Origin: CAMXAS01 sp964442435
Lineage (GTDB): Bacteria > Bacteroidota > Bacteroidia > Bacteroidales > P3
DNA: 57,905 nucleotides
NCBI GenBank assembly: GCA_964442435.1
Contig: CAYTZG010000010.1
Span: 1 to 57,905, forward strand
Reading direction: 5' to 3'
Made by a program: the position numbers and the translations under genes. The notes under the pieces were generated by a model. It saw nothing but the letters and a program-made list of their open reading frames with translations. It was not told the DNA's origin and searched no databases. Below are positions 34,601-41,656 of the stretch, in pieces. Each line of letters opens with the position of its first letter. Within the stretch, counting starts at the first letter, position 1.

Positions 34601-35911
34601 CCGCACCACCGTATCGATGGCACCGTAGCTATCGAAGTTCTCCTGATGCCGCCAGCCTTTGCCCAAAACGCTCACGGCGCCCAATTCGTCGTCTATTTCA
34701 AAACTCGTCGTATAAGGGATGGCCGCATCGTAGAACGAACAGTAGACACCGGCATCCACGCTGTATTTCCCGTTCGGCATCTTGACACGCAACGCATAGT
34801 AATACGTGCCCGTTTCGGCGCTTACCTCAACGACCTCGCCGCTACCCGGATACCGGTTCTTCAGCGTGTTGAGCAACTCCCACTCGCCCGTGCGTTCGCT
34901 ACCGGTACCGCGCCATATTTCCACGTCTATCCGTTCCGTGAGCGGGTCGCCGAAAACGTTGGCGGACGGCAGTTCGAAATAAAGTTGCGCTTCCTTGACC
35001 GAACTCTTATAAACACGCAGGTTCGATACGGCTTTGGGCGCCGCATACTGATTATGCTCGCCGTAGTCGATGTAGGAAAGGCCGACCAAGGGCTCGATGT
35101 CGTCGAGGATTTTCTCGGCTTCCTGCGTCTTGAGATTGATGCGATACAGGTGATAACCGCGAAAATAATTCATAACATAAAGAATATCGGGGTCTGATGT
35201 AAATGTAGCGGAACTGCAGAACACCCCCATCTGAAAAGCCGAAGCGGGAATATTCATGACCCGTTCCACATTCAGCGTTTCCACATTCACTTTGAAAATG
35301 CCGCCGTCATCGTAAATCGTGTAGATCTCACCCCGGCTGTTGGCCGCCACGGTACGAAACTTGTCCGCAGCCTGAACGCCGTCTATCGTCAGGATACTGC
35401 CGTCCGGACGTAAATCCCAAAGCGTGTCACCCTTAGGCGTCAGGCGCTTGAAATAGGACGACCGCGTCGAGGTGGGATACAACACATAGATATTGCCCGA
35501 AACCGGGTCATACGTCATATCGAAAGACGTACTGGCCGGATTGCTGACGGCACAGTGCCCCACATAATCCGTGGTGCCGGATTCCGGATCATAAATGATA
35601 AAATTGGCCTTTTCTCCCATGGCATCCGTGGCGATGGCGCACCACTCACCCTTGACCCACGTACCACCTATGACTTCGCCGTATGTCGAATAATAATCCC
35701 GGAACGGCGATTCCAACAATTGGGGATAAGGTTTCCCCGCTCCCAAATCCACCGTATACAGATTGAACTTCTTAAGATAATCTTCGGTGTAGCCCGTATA
35801 CCCCATAAGGAGTTCTCCCTCGGCGACCGGTAACTGCGCCGCGAGGGGCGACAGGCTCGGCCCCATGGCGACTAATAATCCGATGCAAGCGGATAAAAAC
35901 GTTTTTTTCAT
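31670..35911 (-). CDS. Large T9SS type A cargo protein with propeller-like and jelly-roll domains, 1413 aa
   Basis: The start at 35911 gives signal peptide MKKTFLSACIGLLVAMGPSL, cleaved near AAQ. Residues about 30-320 look like a beta-propeller of repeated strand motifs (NIYVLYP, GEIYTIYDDG). Residues about 404-567 and 1007-1180 are two choice-of-anchor J jelly-roll domains (TTSFEIDDELG; KDGFESYTDF). Between them lie fibronectin-like segments and two carboxypeptidase-regulatory-like folds (VQGASIVLAP; TVANVRITLVASSGDT). The last 80 residues are a type A sorting domain (ALYPNPSTDGLFKL, GVYHLAVSLEDG, ending KLIIAR). Probably a surface-attached binding or degradative protein; no catalytic motif was recognised. 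Divergent from the membrane regulator gene at 36180. Confidence 0.88.
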   Translation of the reverse strand: MKKTFLSACIGLLVAMGPSLSPLAAQLPVAEGELLMGYTGYTEDYLKKFNLYTVDLGAGKPYPQLLESPFRDYYSTYGEVIGGTWVKGEWCAIATDAMGEKANFIIYDPESGTTDYVGHCAVSNPASTSFDMTYDPVSGNIYVLYPTSTRSSYFKRLTPKGDTLWDLRPDGSILTIDGVQAADKFRTVAANSRGEIYTIYDDGGIFKVNVETLNVERVMNIPASAFQMGVFCSSATFTSDPDILYVMNYFRGYHLYRINLKTQEAEKILDDIEPLVGLSYIDYGEHNQYAAPKAVSNLRVYKSSVKEAQLYFELPSANVFGDPLTERIDVEIWRGTGSERTGEWELLNTLKNRYPGSGEVVEVSAETGTYYYALRVKMPNGKYSVDAGVYCSFYDAAIPYTTSFEIDDELGAVSVLGKGWRHQENFDSYGAIDTVVRTGKYSYAIHNDSISKLLIGAGLNVYAGVEYELSFYICGHGKWVYGNRWQHELKKPLKLSINGKDTTVKVPNPYISETPNESGIKPYIYPNKEMTKYTYTFVPDENRQLDIEFEALSDDSYYIDDLSISYKGAILVPAMPTGLAVDGTASAPDNGKLVMNLTTPAATLSGNTLTSLDGIVFEFSPTRSFRDEQGRDVFYTDTLKPVSVGTQASRQITVPFGSFWYVRAYAYNGSGRSPQTAAIAAGYVGAKVNLDVMVRNAENEAVQGASIVLAPLFSAPVEVPDYTAQTAANGKGTLSGLYGGRYMVRVGDFWYDTLDVALNIHKDTTIEVVLADREFHRWPAQVEGLRVTHIDADNLKVGLAWKNPATDVDGLPLAGINGLAAESIDSIVFAYSDEANGWQVLDAIKTNLTVGAEVTGEITLPRQGKFSLRAVACNRHTTPAHYAASDLAIGYVGNGYAPTYVCMAGTQTVANVRITLVASSGDTAFTATGGADGRVSFSGVPAGTYSLFATADYYDRLIVESETVTSSGNRNLEGFVYTLAKPEITSLQVTGLNSVKWEWNVAADRNFKDGFESYTDFAVSNIGDYKLGGQKSKGSFGGVTWENMYEDQAFIVFNPSATTPALTDELYFGTHSGSKMLCSFFTIRNDDWLAHAVDGGGTLKFWACGPQVGGSDPERFVVLYSSTDDNFASFKALGSGDYIETTEEWKEYTFELPEQARYFAIHCVSDDASVFKVDDLSYTLRHGAKIAQAKEYEVYLDGTKVATLPATVSSYAFENMKDGPHTLGLKAIYEQGVSEMVTREVIMGRQIVNPIDLAVHNVQRQFIFTYRMPSGAQADYFQIFLDGRHVKNTLALIDTLPTMTMNADHTAGVCAVYNNHFSDTVTLKFRSDLANETLEEAGMALYPNPSTDGLFKLRSVASGTATVFTADGRKLRSWTLTPGDMTLHLTNVPNGVYHLAVSLEDGRRFAAKLIIAR

Positions 35912-36144
35912 CGATGTGTATTTATGTTTCCCGAATCCGGACGTCAGACAGCCATCGTCTTCCGTCTTTCGGTTATTGCAAAAAAAACAGAAAAACACGC
36001 CGGCGGCTGATATTCCGATACGTCAAAAACTCAACGATGGCAATTATCGTACACGACAAGACCACATACAAACCAATAATAAACTGTTTATGTTTTATTT
36101 ACAAAAACTCCATTTGGAAGATACAAACAAAAACAAGTATCAAT

Positions 36145-36175
36145 TTGCCGTTTTGTGGAAGATTATTTAACTTTG
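36145..36175 (+). promoter_or_regulatory. Consensus promoter giving a near-leaderless transcript
   Basis: TTG (36145-36147), a 20-bp spacer, and TAACTTTG (36168-36175) match the Bacteroidetes consensus. The ATG at 36180 lies only 4 bp after the -7 box, so transcription should start at or next to the start codon. The rest of the 35912-36144 gap shows no clear opposite promoter. Confidence 0.75.
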
Positions 36176-36179
36176 TTCT

Positions 36180-37901
36180 ATGAATGCATTTTGTTGTCGT
36201 ATTACCGCGACCTCACATATCAAAAAGGCACTGATTTATTGTGCTTTATCAGCGCTTCTATGCTTGCCTGCCGCCGCACGAATCCCTGCTTCCATCGTGG
36301 CCAAATACGAAGCCGCACAACGGTACCTCTACATAGACGAGGACTCCGCATCCCTCTATATCAATGAAGTTTACGATTACGCCGTTCTCCATAAAGAGTC
36401 GATACTGGAAGCCAATGTTCTGTTGCTCAAAGCGGAAATGTTGGTCTATCAAGGCGAAACGGACGATGTTCTGAGCATCTGTACCACTATCCGCGAAATT
36501 GCCCAAAACAAAAGTGACCGACATCTGCTGGTGGCCGGACAGCTCTTAGAGGGGTATTGCTATACGGATCTGGATATGTTCGACAAAGCCTACTCGACCT
36601 TATCTTCGGCCCTCAGTATGTCGCAACAGATTCAGGATACGACGGCCCAAATCAAGGCCTACCTTTTCTTAGGCATCCTCTACGACCTGCAGGCCGACAC
36701 CGACCAAGCCGTCTCATTATTCCAAAAGGGCCTGCAACTGACGGAACATTGCACAAATCCCATTCTCAAAATCAGGTTATTGAATAGTTTATCCATTACC
36801 TACGTTCGACAAGGCAAATTGGAGGAAGCGAAAGACAACCTGCTGAAATGCATCCGCTACATCGAAGACAACCAACTGACTTACGGCCTGGACCGACTGT
36901 ATATCAACATGGCTTTGGTCATGGCTACGGACGGCGATTTGGACAGCGCGTCGGTTTACGCGCGCCATGCCCTGGATATCGCGGAACGGCACGCCAACCG
37001 CTCCGGCATTGCCAAAGCACTCATCTACAACGGATACATCCTTTTCTTACAAGACAATCTGACGGAAGCCAAACGCATATTCGAAAAAGCCGACAGTTTG
37101 GCCTTGGCCTTAGGCGCCGAAAATATGCACTGCCTCATTTTGGAATACTACGCGGAAATAGCGAAAGCGGAAGGGGCCTTTAAGGATGCCTATATATATT
37201 TGGAGGCTTTCAAACGATGTTCGGATTCTCTGACCGACAAACGGAACATCTTGAATATGTTGCGGCTTCAAATGGAAAACGAAGCGGCACAGGCGGAGAT
37301 GGAGGCGCAATATAAACTGTACCGGCTGACGCTCATCACGATTATCATCACTTTCATATTGGTTTTGGGGGGAATCTTATTCGGATATGAATACCGCCGG
37401 AGCCGACGGCGCGAACAAGACGCGCAACGCGATGCCCGCCGGGAGCGGCTTCGTTTGGTATCGGAGTTGGAAGAGGGCAACAAGAAAATGGTAACCCAAA
37501 GCATCTATCGGCAGAAAAAGAACAAAGACCTGTCGGAAATCGCCGAAAGACTGCGGCGGCAACGCGCCCAATTCAAACCCACGAACCAACCGCTCATCGA
37601 TTCGGTGATTTCATCATTGGACTCGTTCAGCGGAGAAGAACGGTGGGAAGATTTCGAAATTTATTTCGAACGTGTGAACACGGGGTTCATGAAGAACCTG
37701 CAAAAGAAATATCCGGATTTGAGCCTGACGGAAAAGAAATTATGCGTTTTTCTGCGTCTCGGCATGACGACAAAGGAAATCGCGAACATTCAGCATATTT
37801 CCTTCAGGGCCGTGGAACAGGCACGCTATCGCCTCCGCAAAAAATTAGGCGTGAAGAAAGGCGAGGATTTGGCCAACTTCCTGAGCCGATTCGACGAATA
37901 G
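36180..37901 (+). CDS. Membrane-spanning TPR regulator with LuxR-type C-terminal HTH, 573 aa
   Basis: N-terminal signal or anchor (KKALIYCALSALLCLPAAAR), then about 330 residues of tetratricopeptide repeats in the periplasm (for example AYLFLGILYDLQADTDQAVS, ALIYNGYILFLQDNLTEAK). A single membrane span, LTLITIIITFILVLGGILFG, is near residues 380-400, followed by a charged coiled-coil. The C-terminal 80 residues resemble a LuxR/GerE helix-turn-helix: SLTEKKLCVFLRLGMTTKEIA and VEQARYRLRKKLGVK. This is a known Bacteroidota plan for one-protein signal-transducing regulators. Divergence from the large T9SS cargo gene makes that gene a candidate target. The first ATG is used because no later one precedes the signal segment. 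Confidence 0.88.
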   Translation: MNAFCCRITATSHIKKALIYCALSALLCLPAAARIPASIVAKYEAAQRYLYIDEDSASLYINEVYDYAVLHKESILEANVLLLKAEMLVYQGETDDVLSICTTIREIAQNKSDRHLLVAGQLLEGYCYTDLDMFDKAYSTLSSALSMSQQIQDTTAQIKAYLFLGILYDLQADTDQAVSLFQKGLQLTEHCTNPILKIRLLNSLSITYVRQGKLEEAKDNLLKCIRYIEDNQLTYGLDRLYINMALVMATDGDLDSASVYARHALDIAERHANRSGIAKALIYNGYILFLQDNLTEAKRIFEKADSLALALGAENMHCLILEYYAEIAKAEGAFKDAYIYLEAFKRCSDSLTDKRNILNMLRLQMENEAAQAEMEAQYKLYRLTLITIIITFILVLGGILFGYEYRRSRRREQDAQRDARRERLRLVSELEEGNKKMVTQSIYRQKKNKDLSEIAERLRRQRAQFKPTNQPLIDSVISSLDSFSGEERWEDFEIYFERVNTGFMKNLQKKYPDLSLTEKKLCVFLRLGMTTKEIANIQHISFRAVEQARYRLRKKLGVKKGEDLANFLSRFDE

Positions 37902-37958
37902 CCGCCCTAAACTTTCATGGTCTTTGGGCTAAACTCCGCATGAGGATGGATAAAAAAA

Positions 37959-37984
37959 AGCCCTGAATCGATGGATTCAAGGCT
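37959..37984. terminator. Terminator shared by the regulator gene and tRNA-Met
   Basis: AGCCCTGAATC pairs with GATTCAAGGCT (one mismatch, GATG loop). On the minus strand it runs into eight T residues, ending the tRNA transcript; on the plus strand it follows the regulator gene. Confidence 0.85.
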
Positions 37985-38010
37985 CTTTCACGCTACATTT
38001 TCTTCCGAAG

Positions 38011-38084
38011 TGGTCCCACTTGGGCTCGAACCAAGGACCAACTGATTATGAGTCAGCTACTCTAACCAACTGAGCTATGGGACC
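38011..38084 (-). tRNA. tRNA-Met (CAT), elongator type
   Basis: Complete 74-nt cloverleaf. The acceptor stem GGTCCCA/TGGGACC has discriminator A; the D arm has AGTTGGTTA; the anticodon stem is GCTGA/TCAGT with loop CTCATAA; the T-loop is TTCGAGC. CCA is not encoded. The anticodon stem lacks the three G-C pairs of initiators, and pair 1-72 is normal, so it is not initiator Met; a CAT anticodon read as Ile after lysidine modification cannot be excluded by eye. Confidence 0.93.
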
Positions 38085-38102
38085 CCTATCGCGAAGATAG
38101 GG
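38084..38102 (-). other. Hairpin at the 5' edge of tRNA-Met
   Basis: CCCTATC and GATAGGG form a 7-bp stem with loop GCGAA, adjoining the mature tRNA 5' end. It lies in the expected precursor leader. Confidence 0.5.
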
Positions 38103-38104
38103 TG

Positions 38105-38135
38105 CAAAGATAGGGTTTTAAGGGGAATTTGCCAA
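38105..38135 (-). promoter_or_regulatory. Consensus promoter of tRNA-Met
   Basis: On the minus strand TTG (38133-38135), 20 bp, TATCTTTG (38105-38112). It precedes the tRNA by about 20 bp. Confidence 0.8.
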
Positions 38136-38173
38136 ACAGGCGGTTTTATGCTAATATTGCAAGGAATTAAATC

Positions 38174-38957
38174 ATGCGGAATATGGCTATCAAGAACATC
38201 ATTTTTGACTTAGGGGGCGTGTGGCTGCCCATAGACGAACAGCGTACACTGGCGGCATTCGCCGCCCTGGCGGGCANNNNNNNNNNNNNNNNNNNNNNNN
38301 NNNNNNNNNNNNNNNNNNNNNNNNNNNNNNNNNNNNNNNNNNNNNNNNNNNNNNNNNNNNNNNNNNNNNNNNNNNNCGGGCAGCCCGGCGGCCGCAGCGC
38401 GCCCCACCGACACGGACGCGCCACAAAGCCCCATGGCCGCCCTCGCCGCGCGCCTGCAGCCCGACGTATTGGCCTACGAGTTGGGCGAGATAGACGACCG
38501 CGCGCTGCTGGGCCGCCTCGGTCGCGCGCTTCGCCGCGCGCCCGACACGCCCCCCGCGTCGGACGAAGCCCTGACCGACGCCTGGAACGCCATGCTGCTG
38601 CCGTTTCCGGACGCCCACCTGCCGCTGCTCGAAGCGTTTGGCGCCGGCTACCGCATCTTCCTGCTCAGCAACACGAACGCCCTGCACATCCGCTGCGTGG
38701 AGCAGGACTTCCAGCGCCGCTTCCCCGACCGCAAGCCCTTCTTACAGCACTTTGAGAAAGCCTACCTGTCACACGAGCTGCACCTGCGCAAGCCGCAGCC
38801 TAAAATATATACGTATGTACTGAACGACGCCGGCCTGCAACCTGACGAGACGCTGTTTGTGGACGACCGCGCGGAGAACGTCGCCGCGGCCGCCGCCTTG
38901 GGTCTGCACACCATCCTGCACCCCGCCAACACGCCGCTCACCAAGCTCCCGCTTTAA
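38174..38957 (+). CDS. HAD-family hydrolase, interrupted by assembly gap
   Basis: HAD superfamily phosphatase-like protein, substrate unknown. The N-terminal piece contains the nucleophile motif NIIFDLGGVWLPID, in which the usual second Asp of DxD is replaced by Gly, a variant seen in YihX-like proteins. The C-terminal piece holds FLLSNTNALH (motif II), RKPQPKIYTYVL (motif III Lys) and ETLFVDDRAENV (motif IV). The 100-N gap at 38277-38376 separates them; the frames on the two sides differ, as expected if the gap length is arbitrary. Start could be 38174 or the in-frame ATG at 38183. A terminator follows. Confidence 0.82.
38277..38376. other. Assembly gap of 100 N
   Basis: Exactly 100 unresolved bases, the default size for a gap of unknown length. 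It falls inside the HAD hydrolase gene. Confidence 1.
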
Positions 38958-38967
38958 GACCGGGCAT

Positions 38968-38998
38968 AAAAAAAGCGGCCCGTCCGAAGACAGGCCGC
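38968..38998. terminator. Bidirectional terminator between the HAD gene and gcvT
   Basis: GCGGCCcGTC pairs with GACaGGCCGC around a CGAA tetraloop. Seven T residues follow on the minus strand, ending the gcvT transcript. Confidence 0.85.
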
Positions 38999-39020
38999 CT
39001 TTCCTTACAATCGCTACAAA

Positions 39021-40124
39021 TTAACCCTTGTAGAACGGGAATTTGACTACTTGCGCTTTAAGCAGTTTTTCGCGTACCTTGACGTAGATTTCGGAATCGG
39101 CCTTGGAGAAAGCCGTGGGCACGTAGCCCGTACCGATGTTCTTGCCCGTTGACGGCGACGGCGCGCCGGAGCAAACGTGGCCGAGCACATGGCCTTCGGC
39201 GTCGCAGATTTCGTAGCCCGGACGCGGAATACCGCGGTCAATCATTTCAAAGCCCACGAGTTTGCGTTTCAGACCTTCGGCCTTCAGTTTTTCCATATAG
39301 GCACGGTCGATGAAATCGTTGCCATCCACAAACTTCGTAATCCAACCCAAACCGGCTTCGAGCGGCGACGTCTCGTCGGTGATTTCGTGACCGTAGAGGC
39401 AGAAGCCCATTTCGAGGCGCAACGTGTCGCGGCAGCCCAAGCCGCACGGCATGATGCCGAATTCCTTGCCGGCTTCAAACACCGCATCCCAAATCTTGAG
39501 ACCCGCGGCGTTGGGGAAATAAATCTCGCAACCGCCCGCGCCCGTATAGCCCGTGGTGGAGAGAATCACGTTCTCAACGCCGGCGAACGTCAGCTTCTTG
39601 AACGTGTAATATTCCATGTCTTCGATCGGCGTGTCGGTGAGTTTCTGCATGGCTTTCAACGCCAACGGGCCCTGAACGGCCAGCTGCGACGTTTCGTCGG
39701 AAGCGTTGTAGAGTTCCTTGCCCACTTCCATGCCCATTTCACGCGCATGGGAAGAAGCCCAGGCCCAGTCCTTGTCGATGTTGGCCGCGTTCGGCACCAA
39801 CAGGTATTCCTGTTCGCTGATGCGGTAAACCAACATATCGTCCACGATACCGCCCTTGCCGTTCGGCATCGTCGTGTACTGTACCTTGCCGTCGGTCAAA
39901 GCGGCCACGTTGTTGGTGGTCAATTTCTGAACCAACGCGAACGCCTTGGGGCCACGCACGTAGAATTCGCCCATGTGGGAAACGTCGAAAACGCCCACCT
40001 TCTGGCGTACATTGTTGTGTTCCACAATAATACCTTCATACTGAACCGGCATATTGTAACCGGCGAAAGGTTCCATTTTCGCCCCCAGCTTGATGTGGAG
40101 GTCTGTAAAAACCGTCGTTTTCAT
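39021..40124 (-). CDS. gcvT: Glycine cleavage system T protein (aminomethyltransferase), 367 aa
   Basis: Tetrahydrofolate-dependent subunit of glycine cleavage, releasing ammonia and passing the methylene group to folate. Diagnostic segments are MEPFAGYNMPVQYEG, VGVFDVSHMGEFYVRGP, GGIVDDMLVYR, LSTTGYTGAGGCEIYF and the C-terminal GYVPTAFSKADSEIYVKVR. Normal length. Other gcv genes are absent from the window. It lies downstream of the bactofilin gene on the same strand. Confidence 0.97.
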   Translation of the reverse strand: MKTTVFTDLHIKLGAKMEPFAGYNMPVQYEGIIVEHNNVRQKVGVFDVSHMGEFYVRGPKAFALVQKLTTNNVAALTDGKVQYTTMPNGKGGIVDDMLVYRISEQEYLLVPNAANIDKDWAWASSHAREMGMEVGKELYNASDETSQLAVQGPLALKAMQKLTDTPIEDMEYYTFKKLTFAGVENVILSTTGYTGAGGCEIYFPNAAGLKIWDAVFEAGKEFGIMPCGLGCRDTLRLEMGFCLYGHEITDETSPLEAGLGWITKFVDGNDFIDRAYMEKLKAEGLKRKLVGFEMIDRGIPRPGYEICDAEGHVLGHVCSGAPSPSTGKNIGTGYVPTAFSKADSEIYVKVREKLLKAQVVKFPFYKG

Positions 40125-40162
40125 ATCTGCATATATTTACTTTAATTTCTTTTCCTTGAAGC

Positions 40163-40537
40163 TTATTCGGCCAAGCCGCGTCTGTCGCCACGGTCCGGCA
40201 TCTGGCAGTGGCCGATGAGCACCGCGCCCTGCTCTATCATGAGCTTGTCGGCCGAAATATCGCCTTTTACAACCGCCGAAGCCTTGAGGCTCAGCCCTTC
40301 CGAAACCGAAAGGTTCGACACTTCCACCTGGCCTTCCACCTCGGCCGAACGGCAGATAACCTGCCCTTCCACCTTGCCGTGCACGCCGATGACAAGTTTG
40401 CTGCCCACTTCCAGTTCACCCTTGAACGAACCGTCTATGCGCAGGCTGCCCGTGCTCTTGAACTTGCCTTCGAACATCGTGCCCGTGCTGATGATATTGA
40501 CCGCCGTGCTGTTGATTTCTTCTTCGTTCTTTGCCAT
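40163..40537 (-). CDS. Bactofilin family protein, 124 aa
   Basis: Cytoskeletal protein forming beta-helical filaments at the inner face of the membrane. The chain is a single bactofilin core with short tails: TMFEGKFKSTGSLRIDGSFK, ELEVGSKLVIGVHGKVEGQV and SLKASAVVKGDISADKLMI show the repeating strand pattern. It lies between gcvT and the SprF-like gene and has a -7 box of its own at 40566. Confidence 0.93.
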   Translation of the reverse strand: MAKNEEEINSTAVNIISTGTMFEGKFKSTGSLRIDGSFKGELEVGSKLVIGVHGKVEGQVICRSAEVEGQVEVSNLSVSEGLSLKASAVVKGDISADKLMIEQGAVLIGHCQMPDRGDRRGLAE

Positions 40538-40565
40538 AACCGTATGTTTTTATCGCGTCACCCTG

Positions 40566-40573
40566 CAAAGGTA
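40566..40573 (-). promoter_or_regulatory. -7 box (TACCTTTG) for the bactofilin gene
   Basis: CAAAGGTA on the plus strand, 28 bp before the bactofilin start. No spaced TTG was identified. Confidence 0.5.
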
Positions 40574-40603
40574 CGCTTTTTATCTCATTTATCCGGATTT
40601 ATT

Positions 40604-41641
40604 TTATTCGGAATCCTGGGCGGTTTCCGACTCCGTTTTCTGTTTCTTTTCCGTCTTCGTTTTCTTTGCCTTTTTAGTGGCCGGTGCGTCGCCTTCCGTT
40701 TCTCCGAAATAACGCGGTGTATCGCGCGTTACGTCGCCCAAGCGGCTGTTTGTGGGCAGACGCAGGCTAATCATGATTTCGTGCGAACCGGACTGGTAAT
40801 TCTTGATTTTACCCATACCGATGTCGTAGCAATAGCCGATGGCCACCTTGTCGTAAATCGTGACGCCCGCCATGGCCATCACCGCCTCGTTATAGCGGTA
40901 GCCCGCCCCGATATAGAACCAGCGGAGTATCTCGGCGCGGAAGTCCACCTCGAATTTGAGCGCGTCGCCCACATACATGGCCCGCACGTAAGGTTGCAGC
41001 AACAGCTTGTCGCTGACCCGACCGTAGTAGGTGGCAAACAGATACAAGCCTAAATCCGGCCGGAAATAATCGTCCTTTTTGTAGATGAACGAAGTGAGGT
41101 GCGTGGCCGAAGCGCCTATCATGAAGCCGCCCGACGCAAAAGCGATACCGAAGTCCAAATCGGGTTTGACATCGCTGTGGTCTTCCAAATCGATAATCGG
41201 GTCACCGTTTTGATCGAGAATCACTTCGGAACCACGGAAGTTCTTATACAGGAAACCCGCCGACAAGCCGAGTTGCAACGTATTGTTGCCGCCTAACTTG
41301 AAATGGTAGGAATAGCCGGCCTTGAAATCAAGCGTATGACACCGGCCGAAACGGTCGCCGAGGATGCTCGCGCTGAAGCCCGAATTGATTTCCCCCACAT
41401 AGCCTTCCAAATTCAGCATCACGGAGGCCGGCGCCCCTTCGAAGCCCAACCACTGGTGCCGTCCGAACAACGTACCTTGTATTTGGTTATCGGTGCGCAC
41501 AGCCGCCGGGTTGAAATTGACGGAACTGAACATCTGCTGCGAAAAAACCGGCGCGTCCTTTTGGGCGAAGACGGTCTGCACCATCCCCGTCAGGCTCAGC
41601 AAGAGCCCCATCCGCAACACTATGCCGTTGATTCTTCGCAT
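40604..41641 (-). CDS. PorP/SprF-family outer-membrane protein of the T9SS, 345 aa
   Basis: Beta-barrel protein of the PorP/SprF family. Family members assist export and surface attachment of T9SS cargo, and SprF-type members serve individual type B substrates. Signal peptide ends near TVFAQ; the family hallmarks follow: PVFSQQMFSSVNFNPAAVR, GRHQWLGFEGAPAS and GLSAGFLYKNFRGSE. The C-terminal tail after about residue 315 is an unusual lysine-rich stretch (KKAKKTKTEKKQK). It follows the PorE-like gene by 15 bp and lies downstream of the giant type B cargo gene, the SprB-SprF type of arrangement. Confidence 0.92.
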   Translation of the reverse strand: MRRINGIVLRMGLLLSLTGMVQTVFAQKDAPVFSQQMFSSVNFNPAAVRTDNQIQGTLFGRHQWLGFEGAPASVMLNLEGYVGEINSGFSASILGDRFGRCHTLDFKAGYSYHFKLGGNNTLQLGLSAGFLYKNFRGSEVILDQNGDPIIDLEDHSDVKPDLDFGIAFASGGFMIGASATHLTSFIYKKDDYFRPDLGLYLFATYYGRVSDKLLLQPYVRAMYVGDALKFEVDFRAEILRWFYIGAGYRYNEAVMAMAGVTIYDKVAIGYCYDIGMGKIKNYQSGSHEIMISLRLPTNSRLGDVTRDTPRYFGETEGDAPATKKAKKTKTEKKQKTESETAQDSE

Positions 41642-41656
41642 CCTGTTCCCTGAATT

